The notes: generated by a model not told the origin, from the sequence alone. Counted from the stretch's first letter, positions 50,007 through 61,027 are shown. The stretch: 64,000 nt of DNA from Podocnemis expansa (GCA_007922195.1 ML681995.1:12680663-12744662), one strand, 5' to 3'. Numbers and translations: made by a program.

Positions 50007-50580
50007 TGTCACAGGCTGCACTCACCACAGTAGCACCTCCTGTTGGCCATCATGGGGATTAGCTCTCCTAAGTGGCACATCTCCCATCATCCTCTCACCC
50101 TGCAGACTTACCTCTTTCCAGGAACTCCAGCATTCTTTTCATGCCTTGACTGGGGCTACCCAAAGTCCTTCTCTACAAACAGTCCCAGGGGTTCTTCTCC
50201 TGGGCTGTCCTCTGGGTCCATCCTCTGCTCCAGGTTCCAGGCCAGGAATTTTTTGCTCAGCCATTGTGGGCTCTAGCCATTCAGTCCACACTACTCCTTC
50301 CTTGAACTGCTTCCTATAGTTCCTGCTCCCCCTTTCTCTAGGTGGACCAGGTCCAAACCCACTCTTTTCTCCTCCCACTACCTACTTTCTTGACATCTTT
50401 CTCAGTACTCCCTGTTGCCAGCTTCCTGGCTTTTATAGGCCCTGGCTATTCCTGCACAGCTGATCTTGCTCACAATCAATTCCCTGGCTCTCCCTCCAGG
50501 TGTACCCTGTGAAATTAATTCGCCTACCTGGTCACTTTCACCCCTTCCAGGCCAGGGTGGGCTGAACACCCTATTATACA
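50007..50580 (-). mobile_element. probable solo LTR
   Basis: On the minus strand it begins tgtataatagggtgttcagcc and ends gagtgcagcctgtgaca (TG...CA). It contains a TATA-like box, 'cctataaaagcc' on the minus strand, near 50435. There are no internal genes. The target duplication is unclear. It lies about 180 bp before the NHL exon acceptor, in the opposite orientation. Confidence 0.4.
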
Positions 50581-50756
50581 CACAGAGAGAGAACTAAAAA
50601 CAATTGCAATCAGCAAATAAAGCAATTTTTGCTTGTCTCTCCCATAGGAGCTGCTTTGACAATGTATAGTTTAAACTTTCAACAAGAAAGACTGTGCTTT
50701 GAGTGTGGAAGCCTTGGAAAGTGAGTGTTAAAGGTTCATTCCCTTCTTTCTTTTAG

Positions 50757-52548
50757 AAAGACATGTTTGAATTTAACAAAGACTGGAAGCACTCTGGAAT
50801 CCAAAGGATATATTACAACAGTCTGGTCAAAGAACTGGGAGGGTTTGGGACAGAGCCTGGCAAATTTTTCTGGCCAACCAGTGTGACCATGACTCTGGCT
50901 GGAGATCTGGTTGTGAAAGACAGTGGAAGCAAACAGATCCAGGTCTTCGGCCCTGATGGTTGCCATAAGCATGGGTTTTCATATGGTTCTGAGCCAAAAA
51001 AAGATCTGGGAGATGTAGCATGCACACAGGATGACTTGCTGCTTGTGACTGATGGATCCAAAGCCATCAAGGTCTTCTCTAAAGAGGGTGAGATGATCCA
51101 CCAGCTGAAGTCTCCCAAAATGGACTGGAACCATTCCTACAGGATGGCGGTCCTGAAGTCCAATGCTATTGCCATGACAGAGTGGACAGATGGGGGGAAA
51201 GTTCACATCATTGAGGTTGACTGGAGAATGACTGCCATCCTGAAGACAAACATGGTTGATGGTTTTCATAGACCAGAATACATTGCAGTCAACAAGGTAC
51301 AGTAGAGCACAAACACAATGACTATTTACATTGTGGCAGATCCCAAAATGATCTACATGCTTTCTAAATACAGAGAAAGGCAGCCCCTGCCCCCATCAGC
51401 TTGCAGTTTAAGATGAACAATAACACGACCCTTTTGTTAGCCATAGGTTATGGAAGAAGGTGGTAGAAATGTAAGAAACAGAGCCTTATTAGCATTCTTT
51501 AAGATTAATATTCCATGCTGATGCTGACACTTCTCTGTGTCACATCCTGTATCACAGCCCACTACCATCGGGCTTACACCCGTCCCTGATCAGCCAGGAA
51601 GACTAGCAAAGTCAGAAACTGAACTCAGATCTCTGGGTCTCTCTCCATTACCTTAACCACAAACTATCCTCTCTCTCTTGTACTAACAGACTGAAATGCG
51701 CTCAGGGGATGAAGAATGTGTAAGAAAAGTATATGGTTGATCAGATGTTTTGTTCTGTGTAATCCTGATGATTGTGTTGAATGAGAAACATTGATTTTCT
51801 CAAGAGATCAGGGTGAGATCCATTCACGGTCTTTGCATAAACCCACGATGCTGACAGACTAAGGAGTTTACTAAAATTCAAAGAATGTTTGTTGTTGTTG
51901 TTTTTTCTTTTTTTTAAGAATGTTGATTTTTGGTTTTTTGCTTTGTTCTTTTGTTATTAATAAATTTTCTTTGTGACCCAGCTACACCTTTAGCATCCAA
52001 GTTCCAAAGGGGTAGCTGTGTTAGTCTAGTTCAGCAAAACAAGCAAGCAGTCCTGTGGCACCAGGTCTACTTGCTTCTTTAGCATCCAGACTCTGGAATA
52101 GGTTTCTGAGTTACTTACCATAGTTCCACAAATAAAGTCAAGAACTGTGGGATTCTACCAGCTTTAACTAGGGCAATACCACTTTTTTGTCACCCTGGCA
52201 GATTGAAGAGATGCTGGTTACTGAAGGGCAGCTTTTTGGAAAATACCAAGGCCGCTGTCTCAAGATCCTGGACAGTGAAAGAATTCTGAAGAAACAATTG
52301 GACCTGGCTATGGCAACAAATTCACCTTTGTGAATCCCTCTGGAGTCTGTGTAGATTCAAATGAGAACTTTTTTGTCGCAGATGAAGGACAAAACTGCGT
52401 AGTGATGTTTAACCCTGATGCATCTTTGTTTGCTTTAGTGGTAACTCAGAGTCTTGAGGGTCCTCGTGGACTTTCAGTGACAAAGGATGGGCTCTTGGCA
52501 GTAGCTGATTGCTATCATCACAGTGTAAAACTCTATAGATACAGATGA
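50757..52548 (+). CDS. NHL-repeat (beta-propeller) protein, last two exons, one frameshift
   Basis: Exon A is 50757-51296 (acceptor cttctttcttttag, donor aag|gtacag), open for 180 codons. Exon B is 52202-52548 (acceptor ttgtcaccctggcag) and ends in TGA. The peptides show successive NHL blades: 'FGTEPGKFFWPTSVTM', 'GDLVVKDSGSKQIQVFGPDG', 'LLVTDGSKAIKVFSKEG', 'FVNPSGVCVDSNENFFVADE' and the usual C-terminal 'LLAVADCYHHSVKLYRYR'. NHL propellers bind RNA or protein partners, often in TRIM-NHL ubiquitin ligases; no RING or B-box exon is seen here. In exon B the frame shifts near 52296-52300: the N-terminal part runs into a stop at about 52331, while the propeller continues in another phase, as if one base were missing. 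Splice sites and all other codons are intact. So it is either a recent pseudogene or an assembly error. An internal ATG lies at 50763, but the open acceptor suggests that upstream exons exist. Confidence 0.75.
52001..52061. mobile_element. palindromic element, family P (left end)
   Basis: 'gttccaaaggggtagctgtgttagtctag' followed by 'caagcaagcagtcctgtggcacc'; only the terminal 60 bp is present. It lies in the intron of the NHL gene. Confidence 0.65.
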
Positions 52549-52656
52549 GAGTAGATGAATGCATTAGTTCAGCAATTGAACTTGCCTCAGTAAATATCTT
52601 TGCATGTGGTAAATACAATAGAAATGTAAAAATGTAGGTTAATAAGAGACAGAATA

Positions 52657-52770
52657 GTTCCAGGGGATAGCCGTGTTGCTCAGAAAAGCAAAAAAGGAGT
52701 CTTGTGGCACTTCTAAAGACTAACAGATTTATTAATCACGTGAGCTTTTGTAGGAGAAAATCCCACCTAG
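52657..52770. mobile_element. palindromic element, family P (left arm)
   Basis: 'gttccaggggatagccgtgttgctcag ... gtcttgtggcacttctaaagactaacagatttatt ... gtgagcttttgtaggagaaaatcccacc'. It starts 109 bp after the NHL stop codon, so it may lie in the 3' UTR. Confidence 0.65.
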
Positions 52771-52799
52771 TGATCACTGAGCTACTTTCACCAAACAGA

Positions 52800-53094
52800 G
52801 GCCAAATCTACACTGATGGTGGCGAATTTGCTGCTGTCAGTTTGATCTTTCCAGATTGACTGAGTAGTCAGTGAAGATCTGCTCAGTCAGTATGGAATTA
52901 AACTCCATAAATTCACTCCCTACAGAAGACTAATTCTGAGTTGAAGCAATGGTATTTCCCTTCAACTCAGAGTAGTGGAAATGTGAAGATAAATGGGTGT
53001 TAGAAAGTCGAAGGAAGACATGCAAGTTATTTTACATAACTTACATATCTCCCTTTGATTGCTGCTGAAAATGGTGGCAAGTGTAGGCCAGGCC
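52800..53094. mobile_element. MITE, family M (copy 2)
   Basis: Starts ggccaaatctacactgatgg and ends gcaagtgtaggccaggcc. It shares 'gtggcgaatttgctgctgtcag' and the distal 'acatatctccctttgattgctgctga' with 11178-11472. Confidence 0.55.
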
Positions 53095-53186
53095 AGAATG
53101 AAACCATTCTAGCCTTATGAGAGCAAACACTATAGAATAGGACTTGAAGCCAAGAATTCCTGCATTAAAATCTTCAAGTTCTGCTA

Positions 53187-53544
53187 GGGTTATGTCTATG
53201 CTGGCAAATTAGTCCAGATTAAGGAGGCTTAAACCAGACTGATTTAACCTATGGCCATACTAAGATTTCCTTAGTTTGAACTAAGCCATTTCTTAGTTTG
53301 AACTGAGGAATGCTTAGTTTGAAATAGTTAGTACTGGTGCTTAGTTCGGACTAAGTGCAATGTGGACTCGAACTAAGCTTAGTTCAAACTTAATAAGTTC
53401 AAAGGAAGGCAGTTAGTTAGAACTAAAAATGTGTTCTAGTTTGAACTAAGTGTCAGTTTTGAACTAGAACAGATTGTTAGTCTGAACTAAGAAGTTCATG
53501 GTTAGTTCGAACTTGAACTAACTTTTGCTTACGTAGATGTAGTC
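53187..53544. mobile_element. MITE with iterated 'agttTgaactaag' motif
   Basis: The left end is gggttatgtctatg, the right end is acgtagatgtagtc, and both flanks are cta (53184-53186, 53545-53547). The interior is built from about a dozen direct and inverted copies of 'agttcgaactaag'-like words, so the strand can fold in many ways. Confidence 0.5.
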
Positions 53545-53547
53545 CTA

Positions 53548-54157
53548 CTGTTTTACCATATGGTCTTGGACAAATCTTATAAGCAAAGGAAAAGCTGTGG
53601 GATTTCAGATACTGTGTTGTCACTGTTGGTCAACACTGACATTTGAAGAGGTAATTCAAGTGATCAACTCTGTTCATTTATCTAATGCTATTAGGATTCA
53701 TGAGTTTGCTACTTGTAAGCTTTCCAGGTGTGCTGGGATGTTACCTGGACTCTTCAGAAGCTACATTCATCCTACATGCAGCAGATGAATTGAGGCTACA
53801 AGAGCATTTGTATTCAGGGCTCTTTTTTAAAAAAACAAAATATTTTGCAGTACTGAAGATGCAATGGGAATTGTTCAAATCTCTCTTCTCACTGCAGTTT
53901 TTCCACCAACACAGAATGTGTTGTAATAAAATCTATGTAACCTACCTTTCTGCCATCTGTTTTGGTTAAGTCCCTCTTTCCCAAGCCTCTGTTTGGATTT
54001 TAGTTGCTTCCCCATGTAATGGATCTTGATTCTTATTTTTTATTTAATAAGAAACAGAAATGTTAAATATTGGAGGGCACTTCCTTTTTGTAGAGACAGA
54101 AGATTATGAGCAGGGTCACTGGGACTTCTGTTCCTCACTTCAGAATTACAAAGAAAC
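53548..54157. other. no gene seen
   Basis: AT-rich sequence between two MITEs. A 94-codon frame at 53685-53969 has a hydrophobic start (MLLGFMSLLLVSFPGVLG), but I see no splice or polyadenylation context that makes it a gene. Confidence 0.4.
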
Positions 54158-54160
54158 AAT

Positions 54161-54662
54161 GGCTATGTCTACACTTAGGAAGTTAGTTCAAATTAACTTA
54201 GTTTGAATTAATTAATTTGAACTAATAATAGTTAAGTCAAACTAATATGGCCCCACTAGAAACCCAAATTAAAATAGCATGTCCATAGACAAGACTTGCT
54301 AGTTCGATTTAGGAGGGGGCACCCTGGGAGGTGTGGCAATGTGGCCTCCGAGAAGGGCCATCATCCCACCCAATACATAGAAAGAAGAAGGCACTCTGGA
54401 ATGAAGAATGTCAAACTGTGTTAATTCGAACTAATGGTTAGTTTGAATTAACATGGCTCCATTGGGTTAATTTGAACTAATAAGTTCAAATTAATTATTA
54501 CTTTGAAATTAAGCAAGGTTTTATAACTTTGAAGTAAGGATTCATTACTTTGAACTAAAGCATTCCTTAGGTCAAAGTAATGAAAGCCAGTGTAGCCATG
54601 CATTAACTTACTTTGAATTAATACTCATTAATTCAAACTAAATTATAAGTGTAGACATACCC
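54161..54662. mobile_element. MITE with iterated 'aattcgaacta' motif
   Basis: The left end is ggctatgtctacactta. The right end, read in reverse complement, is gggtatgtctacactta. Both flanks are aat (54158-54160, 54663-54665). The subterminal regions are repeated 'agtttgaattaa' words in both directions. It is the same design as the element 600 bp to the left. Confidence 0.65.
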
Positions 54663-55031
54663 AATGAGAGGTCCTTGTCTCAAACACACCCTTGAAGGCT
54701 GAAAACATAAATATATATGAACAAGCTATATGTGATCTATCAGTAAGTATGTGCAAGTGAATAAAAAGAAGAGGTGTACACTGACATAGGTTATGAGCCA
54801 AGGTGCCAGAAAGAAGGAGCAGAGCAGGAAAATCAACTAACAGAAGAATGTAAGAAGTTTTGAGTCATAGTCTGGGAAAGAACAGTTACTTACCTGACAG
54901 TAACTGATTTTTGAAGATATGATGTGCATGTGGATCACGCTCCTGGTGCACATGCACCCACCTGGCATCTACTCCAAGAAAAACACAGTAACTTTAACTT
55001 TCAGTCTCCACTTAGGTCTTCCATGTTGAAA

Positions 55032-55165
55032 AGTTCCAAAGGGGCAGCTGTGTTAGTCTAGTCAGCAAAACAAACAAGGACTCCAGTGGCACTTCTAAAG
55101 ACTAATTTATCATATAATAAATAAATTCGTTAAGTTTTTTAAAGTGCCACAGGACTCCCTGTTTT
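55032..55165. mobile_element. palindromic element, family P (compact foldback)
   Basis: The left terminus agttccaaaggggcagctgtgttagtctag and 'cagtggcacttctaaagactaattta' are followed after a few bases by 'taaataaattcg..aaagtgccacaggactccctg'. The centre is deleted. Confidence 0.65.
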
Positions 55166-55536
55166 TTTCTCTTGGGCCTTGTCTTCCAGAGGAGAAAAAG
55201 ATCTGTTTCCAACATGTGTGAGCTAGCACCTATTAAGTGACAAATCTGCCTCTGTACAGAGTGCAGACCAAAGACCAAGACACCATTTGTGTTTTCACTC
55301 ATACATTCCCTTAGGGCAGATCTACACTTCAGGCAGGGGGTATAACTCCCATCTTGAAGAGACATACCCGTGCTAGCTCTGGTCACATAAGCACATTAAA
55401 AATAGAGTGTTGCATGAGACCCAAGAGATGCTACCTCATCCCAAGTACATTGCAGTTCCTGATGCTAGGTAAGTACTCGTGGTGGCCAGCCCTTCCCACC
55501 ACTCACAGTGCTGAGGTTGCACTCTATTTTATGACA

Positions 55537-55628
55537 AGTTCCAAAGGGGTAGCCATGTTAGTCTAGTTCTGCAAAACAAGCAAGGAGTCCTGTTAATCTT
55601 TAAGTGCCATAGAACTCCTTGCTTGTTA
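55537..55628. mobile_element. palindromic element, family P (compact foldback)
   Basis: The left terminus agttccaaaggggtagccatgttagtctag..caagcaaggagtcctgt joins directly to the right-arm 'taatctttaagtgccatagaactccttgcttgtt'. The inner arms are missing. Confidence 0.65.
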
Positions 55629-55915
55629 TTTTATGACAGTAGCTCAATTAGACTTAGCATGGATATTTCTCATCCATCTGGGAACTGCCATCCTGGTTTG
55701 AAGTGTAAGATATGCCCTTAGACACATAACATATGCTACCTTCAGGGTTTATAATATAATTGGGCAGGCCCCAGAACCCTCCTAGATTTCTGGGCCTCCT
55801 TCACACACATCCAGGCCCCCTTGACCCACCCCAGCTACTGCTCCCCCAAATGCCTGCCCCTCAGCACAGTTACTGCCCCCCAGATGCCTACCTCCCCATC
55901 AGACCCATCTTTCCT

Positions 55916-56494
55916 AGGCTGACCAGATACCAAAGCATGGAAAGGAAGACAGGGAAGTACAAAAAGGAGGACATTGGAGGACACATACACGTCTGGGCCC
56001 CCTTCACCCACCCCAGCTACTGAACCCCCAAATGCCTGCCCCACCACTACCTCGCCAACTACTGTCCCCGAGGCCCAAATCCTCCCAGCCCAGGCCTCCT
56101 AAACAGTGGGGCAGGGGCAGGAAAGGGCCTGCCACAGGGAATCACAGCCACACTGGGTTTGGAGGCTACATACGGCGCTGGCCCCAGCGAGAAAAGAGGG
56201 GCACATGCAGCTGAGGCCAGTAGTGGTGGGGCCTCCCCAGGCGCTGGGAAAGGACGGGAGAGGTGGCCGGGCTCATCCCCACCCGCCAAGCCCCCTCTGA
56301 GCTGGGAGGGGAATGTGCCGTGTGCAGTGTGTGCTTCTATTTTTGGAGTGTCTGGTTGGAATGCTTCCCTCAGTGTTTGTGGCATCCGGCAAAAAGCCAG
56401 ACAAAATCAAATATTTCACAAATGTCTGCCGGATGGAGGATGTCAAGGCAAAAAGGAGGATGTGTCCTCCTTTTGCTGGACATCTGGTGATCCT
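55916..56494. mobile_element. DNA element with 'gaccagat' ends and C-rich interior
   Basis: The left end is aggctgaccagatac. The right end, read in reverse complement, is aggatcaccagatgt; these ends are related to 41956-42077. The interior is C-rich, with 'ccaccccagctactg' repeats. The flanks 55745-55915 and 56495-56900 are C-rich too and contain the 'gttaacccctgg'-type end of another element near 56920. Confidence 0.4.
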
Positions 56495-57272
56495 GCTCTT
56501 TCCCCATGTCCCCAATCCAGCCCTCCTCACCCCCAGCCCCGTTATCACTTCAGCCCCCTCAGCTGCCTGAACACCTCCATACCTCCCCAGCCCACCATCC
56601 CAACCGTTGTTTTCACCCACGCCCTTTCCCCAGCTGCCTGACTGTCCCCAAACCCTTCCCAGGCCTCCTTACTGGTGGGGCAGGGAAAGGGCCAGTGGGG
56701 ACTCACAGCCGTACCGCCAACGTGCAAGCTGTTGCGCCATGGCTGCTGGTAAGAAGGGGTGTGTGTTGCCAGGCTGGCACTCCCCAGGCACCAGGAAAGG
56801 GGTGGGGTGCTGTGGACTTGGTCCAGTGAATTCCTCTGTTTTTAGGGGGGGGCCCAGAACACTGCCCCCTAAAAACAAGGGATCCTGGAACACCGTTTCT
56901 GGGCATTTCCCCCTTACGTTAACCCCTGGCTACCTTAGAAATCATAGCTGAATTTTGCTTAAAGTGTTCAAACATGCAGCACACTTGACCTCATGGAAGA
57001 TGCGATAACAGACACCAATGCAGTGTATTCTTCCTGGGGTTATGCAAAAGAAGTGTTTCATTATCAAACTTTAAAATAGCCTTTACAAAACCCAAGGGAT
57101 TTGGTGCCTTGGCACAGAAAACAATACTGATCATAAAGTGCCTAAAGAATACACGACATGGTGTATTAATACCAAACCTATAGTTCATTAGCAATGTATA
57201 CTTAGATGAACAATTATTTTAATCCAATGATTTGGAATAAAGCAATTTGATGTTAATGATTTAAACAGCCAT

Positions 57273-57278
57273 TTTATT
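57273..57278 (-). terminator. polyadenylation signal for the SPINK-like gene
   Basis: AATAAA on the minus strand (tttatt as given), 173 bp beyond the stop codon at 57451. It is the first canonical signal that I see after that stop. Confidence 0.55.
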
Positions 57279-57321
57279 TTGCAAACAAACTAAAATGATG
57301 GCATTCGTACACTAGTAACTG

Positions 57322-57390
57322 AATCATAGACATGTAGGGATCCCGAGAGGTAATCTAGTCCATCCCCTGGCTCCATGGCAGGATTACGTA
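57322..57390 (-). mobile_element. CR1 3' tail fragment in the SPINK-like 3' UTR
   Basis: As given: 'gaatcatagac..ggatcccgagaggtaatctagtccatcccctgg', the reverse complement of the CR1 terminus. Its sense strand is the same as the SPINK-like gene, and it lies between that gene's stop codon and its AATAAA. Confidence 0.6.
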
Positions 57391-57450
57391 TTAATCAACT
57401 TTAAGGACTTCATGCATGCACAATAAGACACATGGTAGGATCCTCAATCT

Positions 57451-60400
57451 TTAACATGCTCCTTCCTTTACAATCTTTATGTCCTTGTCATTTTCCCTAG
57501 GGAAAACAAGAGAAATTATCAATCTGTCTCAAGCTAGGTCACAGGTACAAAGTGGGTTCTGCTTTCACAGGTCAGATATAGAATATAGTCAGAATAAAGC
57601 AGAGACCTCCTGTCCCCCAAACAGTTGCTGCAATCTATGCTGTCAGCTCTAATGTCTTTTTACATAGAAGGAAAACACTCAGCAAGCATGCATTGCACCC
57701 GTCCATTCATTCCCTATTATGTCACCCATGAGAACCAATCTGTCTCATTTGCTCAGCACATCTTCAGTCAGATGGCACAAAGAGTGCAGTTAATGCTCTC
57801 ACCTGCAGTAACTGCAGAGTTCACACATGTTCCGATAGGTTCTCCCATCGCTGCCACAGACTGGGTGATAATACAAAATACAAATTGGTTTGAGGAGGTA
57901 ATGAACACAAACAGGCTGGAAAAATTGAAAGAAATACCATGGGATCAGTATTTCATTATTTAGACTGCCATAGAGAAATCCAGCACGAATACAGATCAGG
58001 GGGCTACATTCTGCCTGGTACATACACATACGGAGTAACCTCCAATGAATCCAGCAGAGTTGTACAACTCAGAGCATAATTTGGCCTATGATTACTAGCT
58101 TATATAGCAGTAACAGTGATAGATGGAAGAATAATTTTTAGTGCTAAAAGTTATTTAAAAATAAACTGTGCATATTACACTGACATTAAATAAGAATTTT
58201 ATACATCCCTTGAATAGCAACAACATTGTTTGTAAAAGAAATGGAGACATTTTTAAAGGCATCTGTGGCACCAAACTCTCACTGAAAGTCAAGGGCAGTT
58301 ATATGCCTGCATTCCAGTTGTATTTCTTAGACACCCCCCATCCCTCCCATCCTGGGAAGAGGTACATAGCACAGAGGTAGGAGAAAACTCGAAGTTCCAT
58401 TTTAAGAAATGGGTAATGTGGAAGTGATTACGATGGAAATGCTGAATGAGCAGATGTGGTCCTTGGTGATTTGCCAGGGGATTAAAGTCCTCACTAGCTT
58501 TCCCTAAGTTTAAGCAAATATCAGTTGTTGTTACAGAGCCTTAGGCAAAATTAAGATACAGAGAATACTTCCTTTGCTTTATGCACCATCACCTACATTT
58601 AGATTGTAAATGAAAATAAATAGCCAGTCCAGGCTGGGCCATGTTCAAAAATCATTTACGTAACAATCAGATTAAAAACTTTCTCTGTGATCGCCCTTTC
58701 TGTAAAGGGGAGATATCAGGGGACGGGGATCCATAACAAGTATAAGTTGCCTTGCATACAAGGAACGGCATCTCTTTCTACCATTTTGCCTCTGGATACC
58801 TTTGACTTTTGTCAATGCCAGACATTTGGAAAATGTCACTTCCACTTCAAAGCAACTGGAGTTAGAGCTGCATGAATAAATGTTTCCTCTGATTTACTAC
58901 TGCAGCACTTTAATGCCAGGATTGCTGTTTCCCATCAAAAAGGCACCTCCTGCTATTACACATAATTATTTTTGTCTCGCACAATATAAACTTTGCAATT
59001 CACTGGTGTCAGATCTCATGTATGAATTACAAAACGTATGGTAATGATGCATAGTCCCTCCCATGGATGGTGGATGTAAAAGCAGAAAATCAGCAATTTG
59101 GGATATGGTAGCCATCCCTACTCACAGTCCACTGCTTTCACTACTATACAAGACTGGCTGTGCTATGTATGCTTTAGGGAAAAAAATACATGCACGCCCC
59201 ATTCCCATCTGTTCTATGATAATATATACAGAAAAATAGCAGGTAGGGAACAGGATGAATTCAGGTTTATGACAGTAAGCAACAGAGCTGAGTGACTAAT
59301 CTGTAACAAATAATTTTTTAAATCACTTTGCCTATTTTGTTGTCTGTGAACAGATAGCCATTTTTCCATATTTAGCAGCTTATCAAAATTCTTTGCTTAA
59401 TAATTGCTGGGTATGTTTCCTCACCTGTAACTTGCTCCTGAGGAATTTGTTGTGAGCATTTGACATTTAAAATTTGAGCTGGGTTGAATAATTTTGATCA
59501 GACACATAAATCAAAAGATAAGTTTCTGGTCCCTGATTGGTTGAGTAAAATTTTGAATCAAGTTTCCAGTTTGATTACTTGTGTTTACAAGCTCAAAATA
59601 TGCTTTCCGTGTCATTCTCTGTTCTGTGGTCATTCCTGCCAGCAAACTTGTTTGTTAGATGCGGGTGGAAAGAAGGAGAAGGGTGTAGGACAGTCAGAGA
59701 ATATGAAAATTGTCAGTTATCTGCTCAGTTCTATTGAACAATATTTCATATATATCAGAGTAAACAAAGAAAAATCTTACGTATTTTGGTAAATGTCCAG
59801 TTCTATTTAGTCCTTCATATTGTCCCATGCTTTCCTCTGAAATACAATTTATTCTTATGAAATCAAAACCCAAGTTTAAAGTGGTGAAAACTGCATCCAT
59901 AGTCAATGTTAGTGAACTATGCTTAGAAGCCATCTATGAAACCATATGTTCCTCAGCCTCCCTCGGGATGTTTCCTACAATGATTTGCTGTGTCCTGTTT
60001 TAATTTAGATTAGAAGATTTTGGGGGCGGGGATGGTCTTTAGCTGTGGGCAAAAGAGTGTGCAGAATTGCACTGAATCTTGAGGCAATATGAATGCTTCT
60101 CATATGCTGTCCCTGCCAGGGCAACCTAGACCACTGCTTGGTGCCCAGAGGAGTGTCCGTATCTGTATGCCAGATTCCCTCCACCAGCAGAAACTGGGTG
60201 GAGCACAAACAAAACCATAATATCCATCCCACCTTGCATAAACTGGGTGGTGGGAGAGGGAACATGCTGCATTGCACTCCTTAAAGGAAGGTCTCAAATT
60301 ATTCCTCCTTCCATCACAAACAGGAGCACAGCAAGCCACCGGCCCAGTGCACCCCCAGACCAAACTCCTCTCTATGAGCTGCTTGCAAGGAGCCTCCTCC

Positions 60401-61027
60401 CTCTTTGAGTGAAATCATGGCCCAATTCAAGAAAATGGGAGATATACTGCAAACTTCAATGTGGTCAGCATTTTACTACTATGTATTTAAACAGCACCTA
60501 GCACAAGAAGCAGTGTGGAGCCTCCTTCTTAACAAATATTAATAACAAAATAAGGGCTACAAGATGTGACAAAAACCTGTAATACAATTCCAAGCACTGA
60601 TACTCTCCCCCTTACAGAAAGGTCACAGTTAAATGAAAGTGGGTCAAATCCTGCAGTTTGCAGTGAATGGGACTTTTGGTCAAGGAAAGACCAACAACGA
60701 TAGGAATTAGCCCATTGATGACTCTCAGTCTCAGGACTTGATCTTCCTGATGCTATAAGATGTAATACTTACTATCAGGAGCAACCTAATGGAGATCAAG
60801 AAGCTAAGTATACCTGAAATATCAGATCACTTTTATTTAGTTGCTCGACTGAGGCTATCGGTATATAACTCCAACATCCAAGTGTAAGAGTTTGGGTCCA
60901 GTGTTTCTAACAAATCAAAAATACAGTCCACTGCAACAGAGTGAAACAGGAAAAAAGTATGCTGACACTTACCTGCAAAAGCAGAGAAGCAAAAGAAGAA
61001 CACACTGAGGTGAACTTTATAATTCAT
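57451..61027 (-). CDS. SPINK4: Kazal-type serine protease inhibitor, SPINK4-like, complete in four exons
   Basis: Exons in coding order: 61027-60973, 59836-59781, 57915-57803, 57496-57451 (stop TAA at 57451-57453); 89 residues. Exon 1 encodes a signal peptide, MNYKVHLSVFFFCFSAFA, then gcag|gtaagt. Exon 2 (tatttcag acceptor, tac|gtaaga donor) encodes the linker, with an N-glycosylation site NRT at 29-31. Exon 3 carries cysteines 1-5 at residues 40, 49, 57, 68 and 71, with the signature PVCGSDGRTYRNMC; exon 4 gives DIKIVKEGAC and cysteine 6 at 89. Intron phases 1-0-2, the 55-nt first coding exon and the split in an Arg codon four residues after cysteine 5 equal SPINK1. Cysteine 1-2 spacing of 8 and 'DIxIxKxGxC' suggest SPINK4 (from memory, tentative). 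Kazal numbering puts P1 at Leu51, which suits chymotrypsin- or elastase-like targets. Odd: a seventh cysteine at 74. The product should be secreted. Confidence 0.85.

Noticed and set aside
50662..50756. Short ATG frame joined to the NHL exon by a 36-bp intron
   Set aside because: The interval from gtgagt (50721) to ttttag (50756) is too short for a vertebrate intron.
56999..57194. Minus-strand frame ending 'LHNPRKNTLHWC...' as the last SPINK exon
   Set aside because: Too many residues between cysteine 5 and 6 and a poor acceptor. The segment 57451-57496 fits exactly in phase, spacing and stop.
57625..57963. Plus-strand frame of 112 codons
   Set aside because: It is the antisense shadow of the Kazal exon at 57803-57915, which has the cysteine pattern and splice sites.
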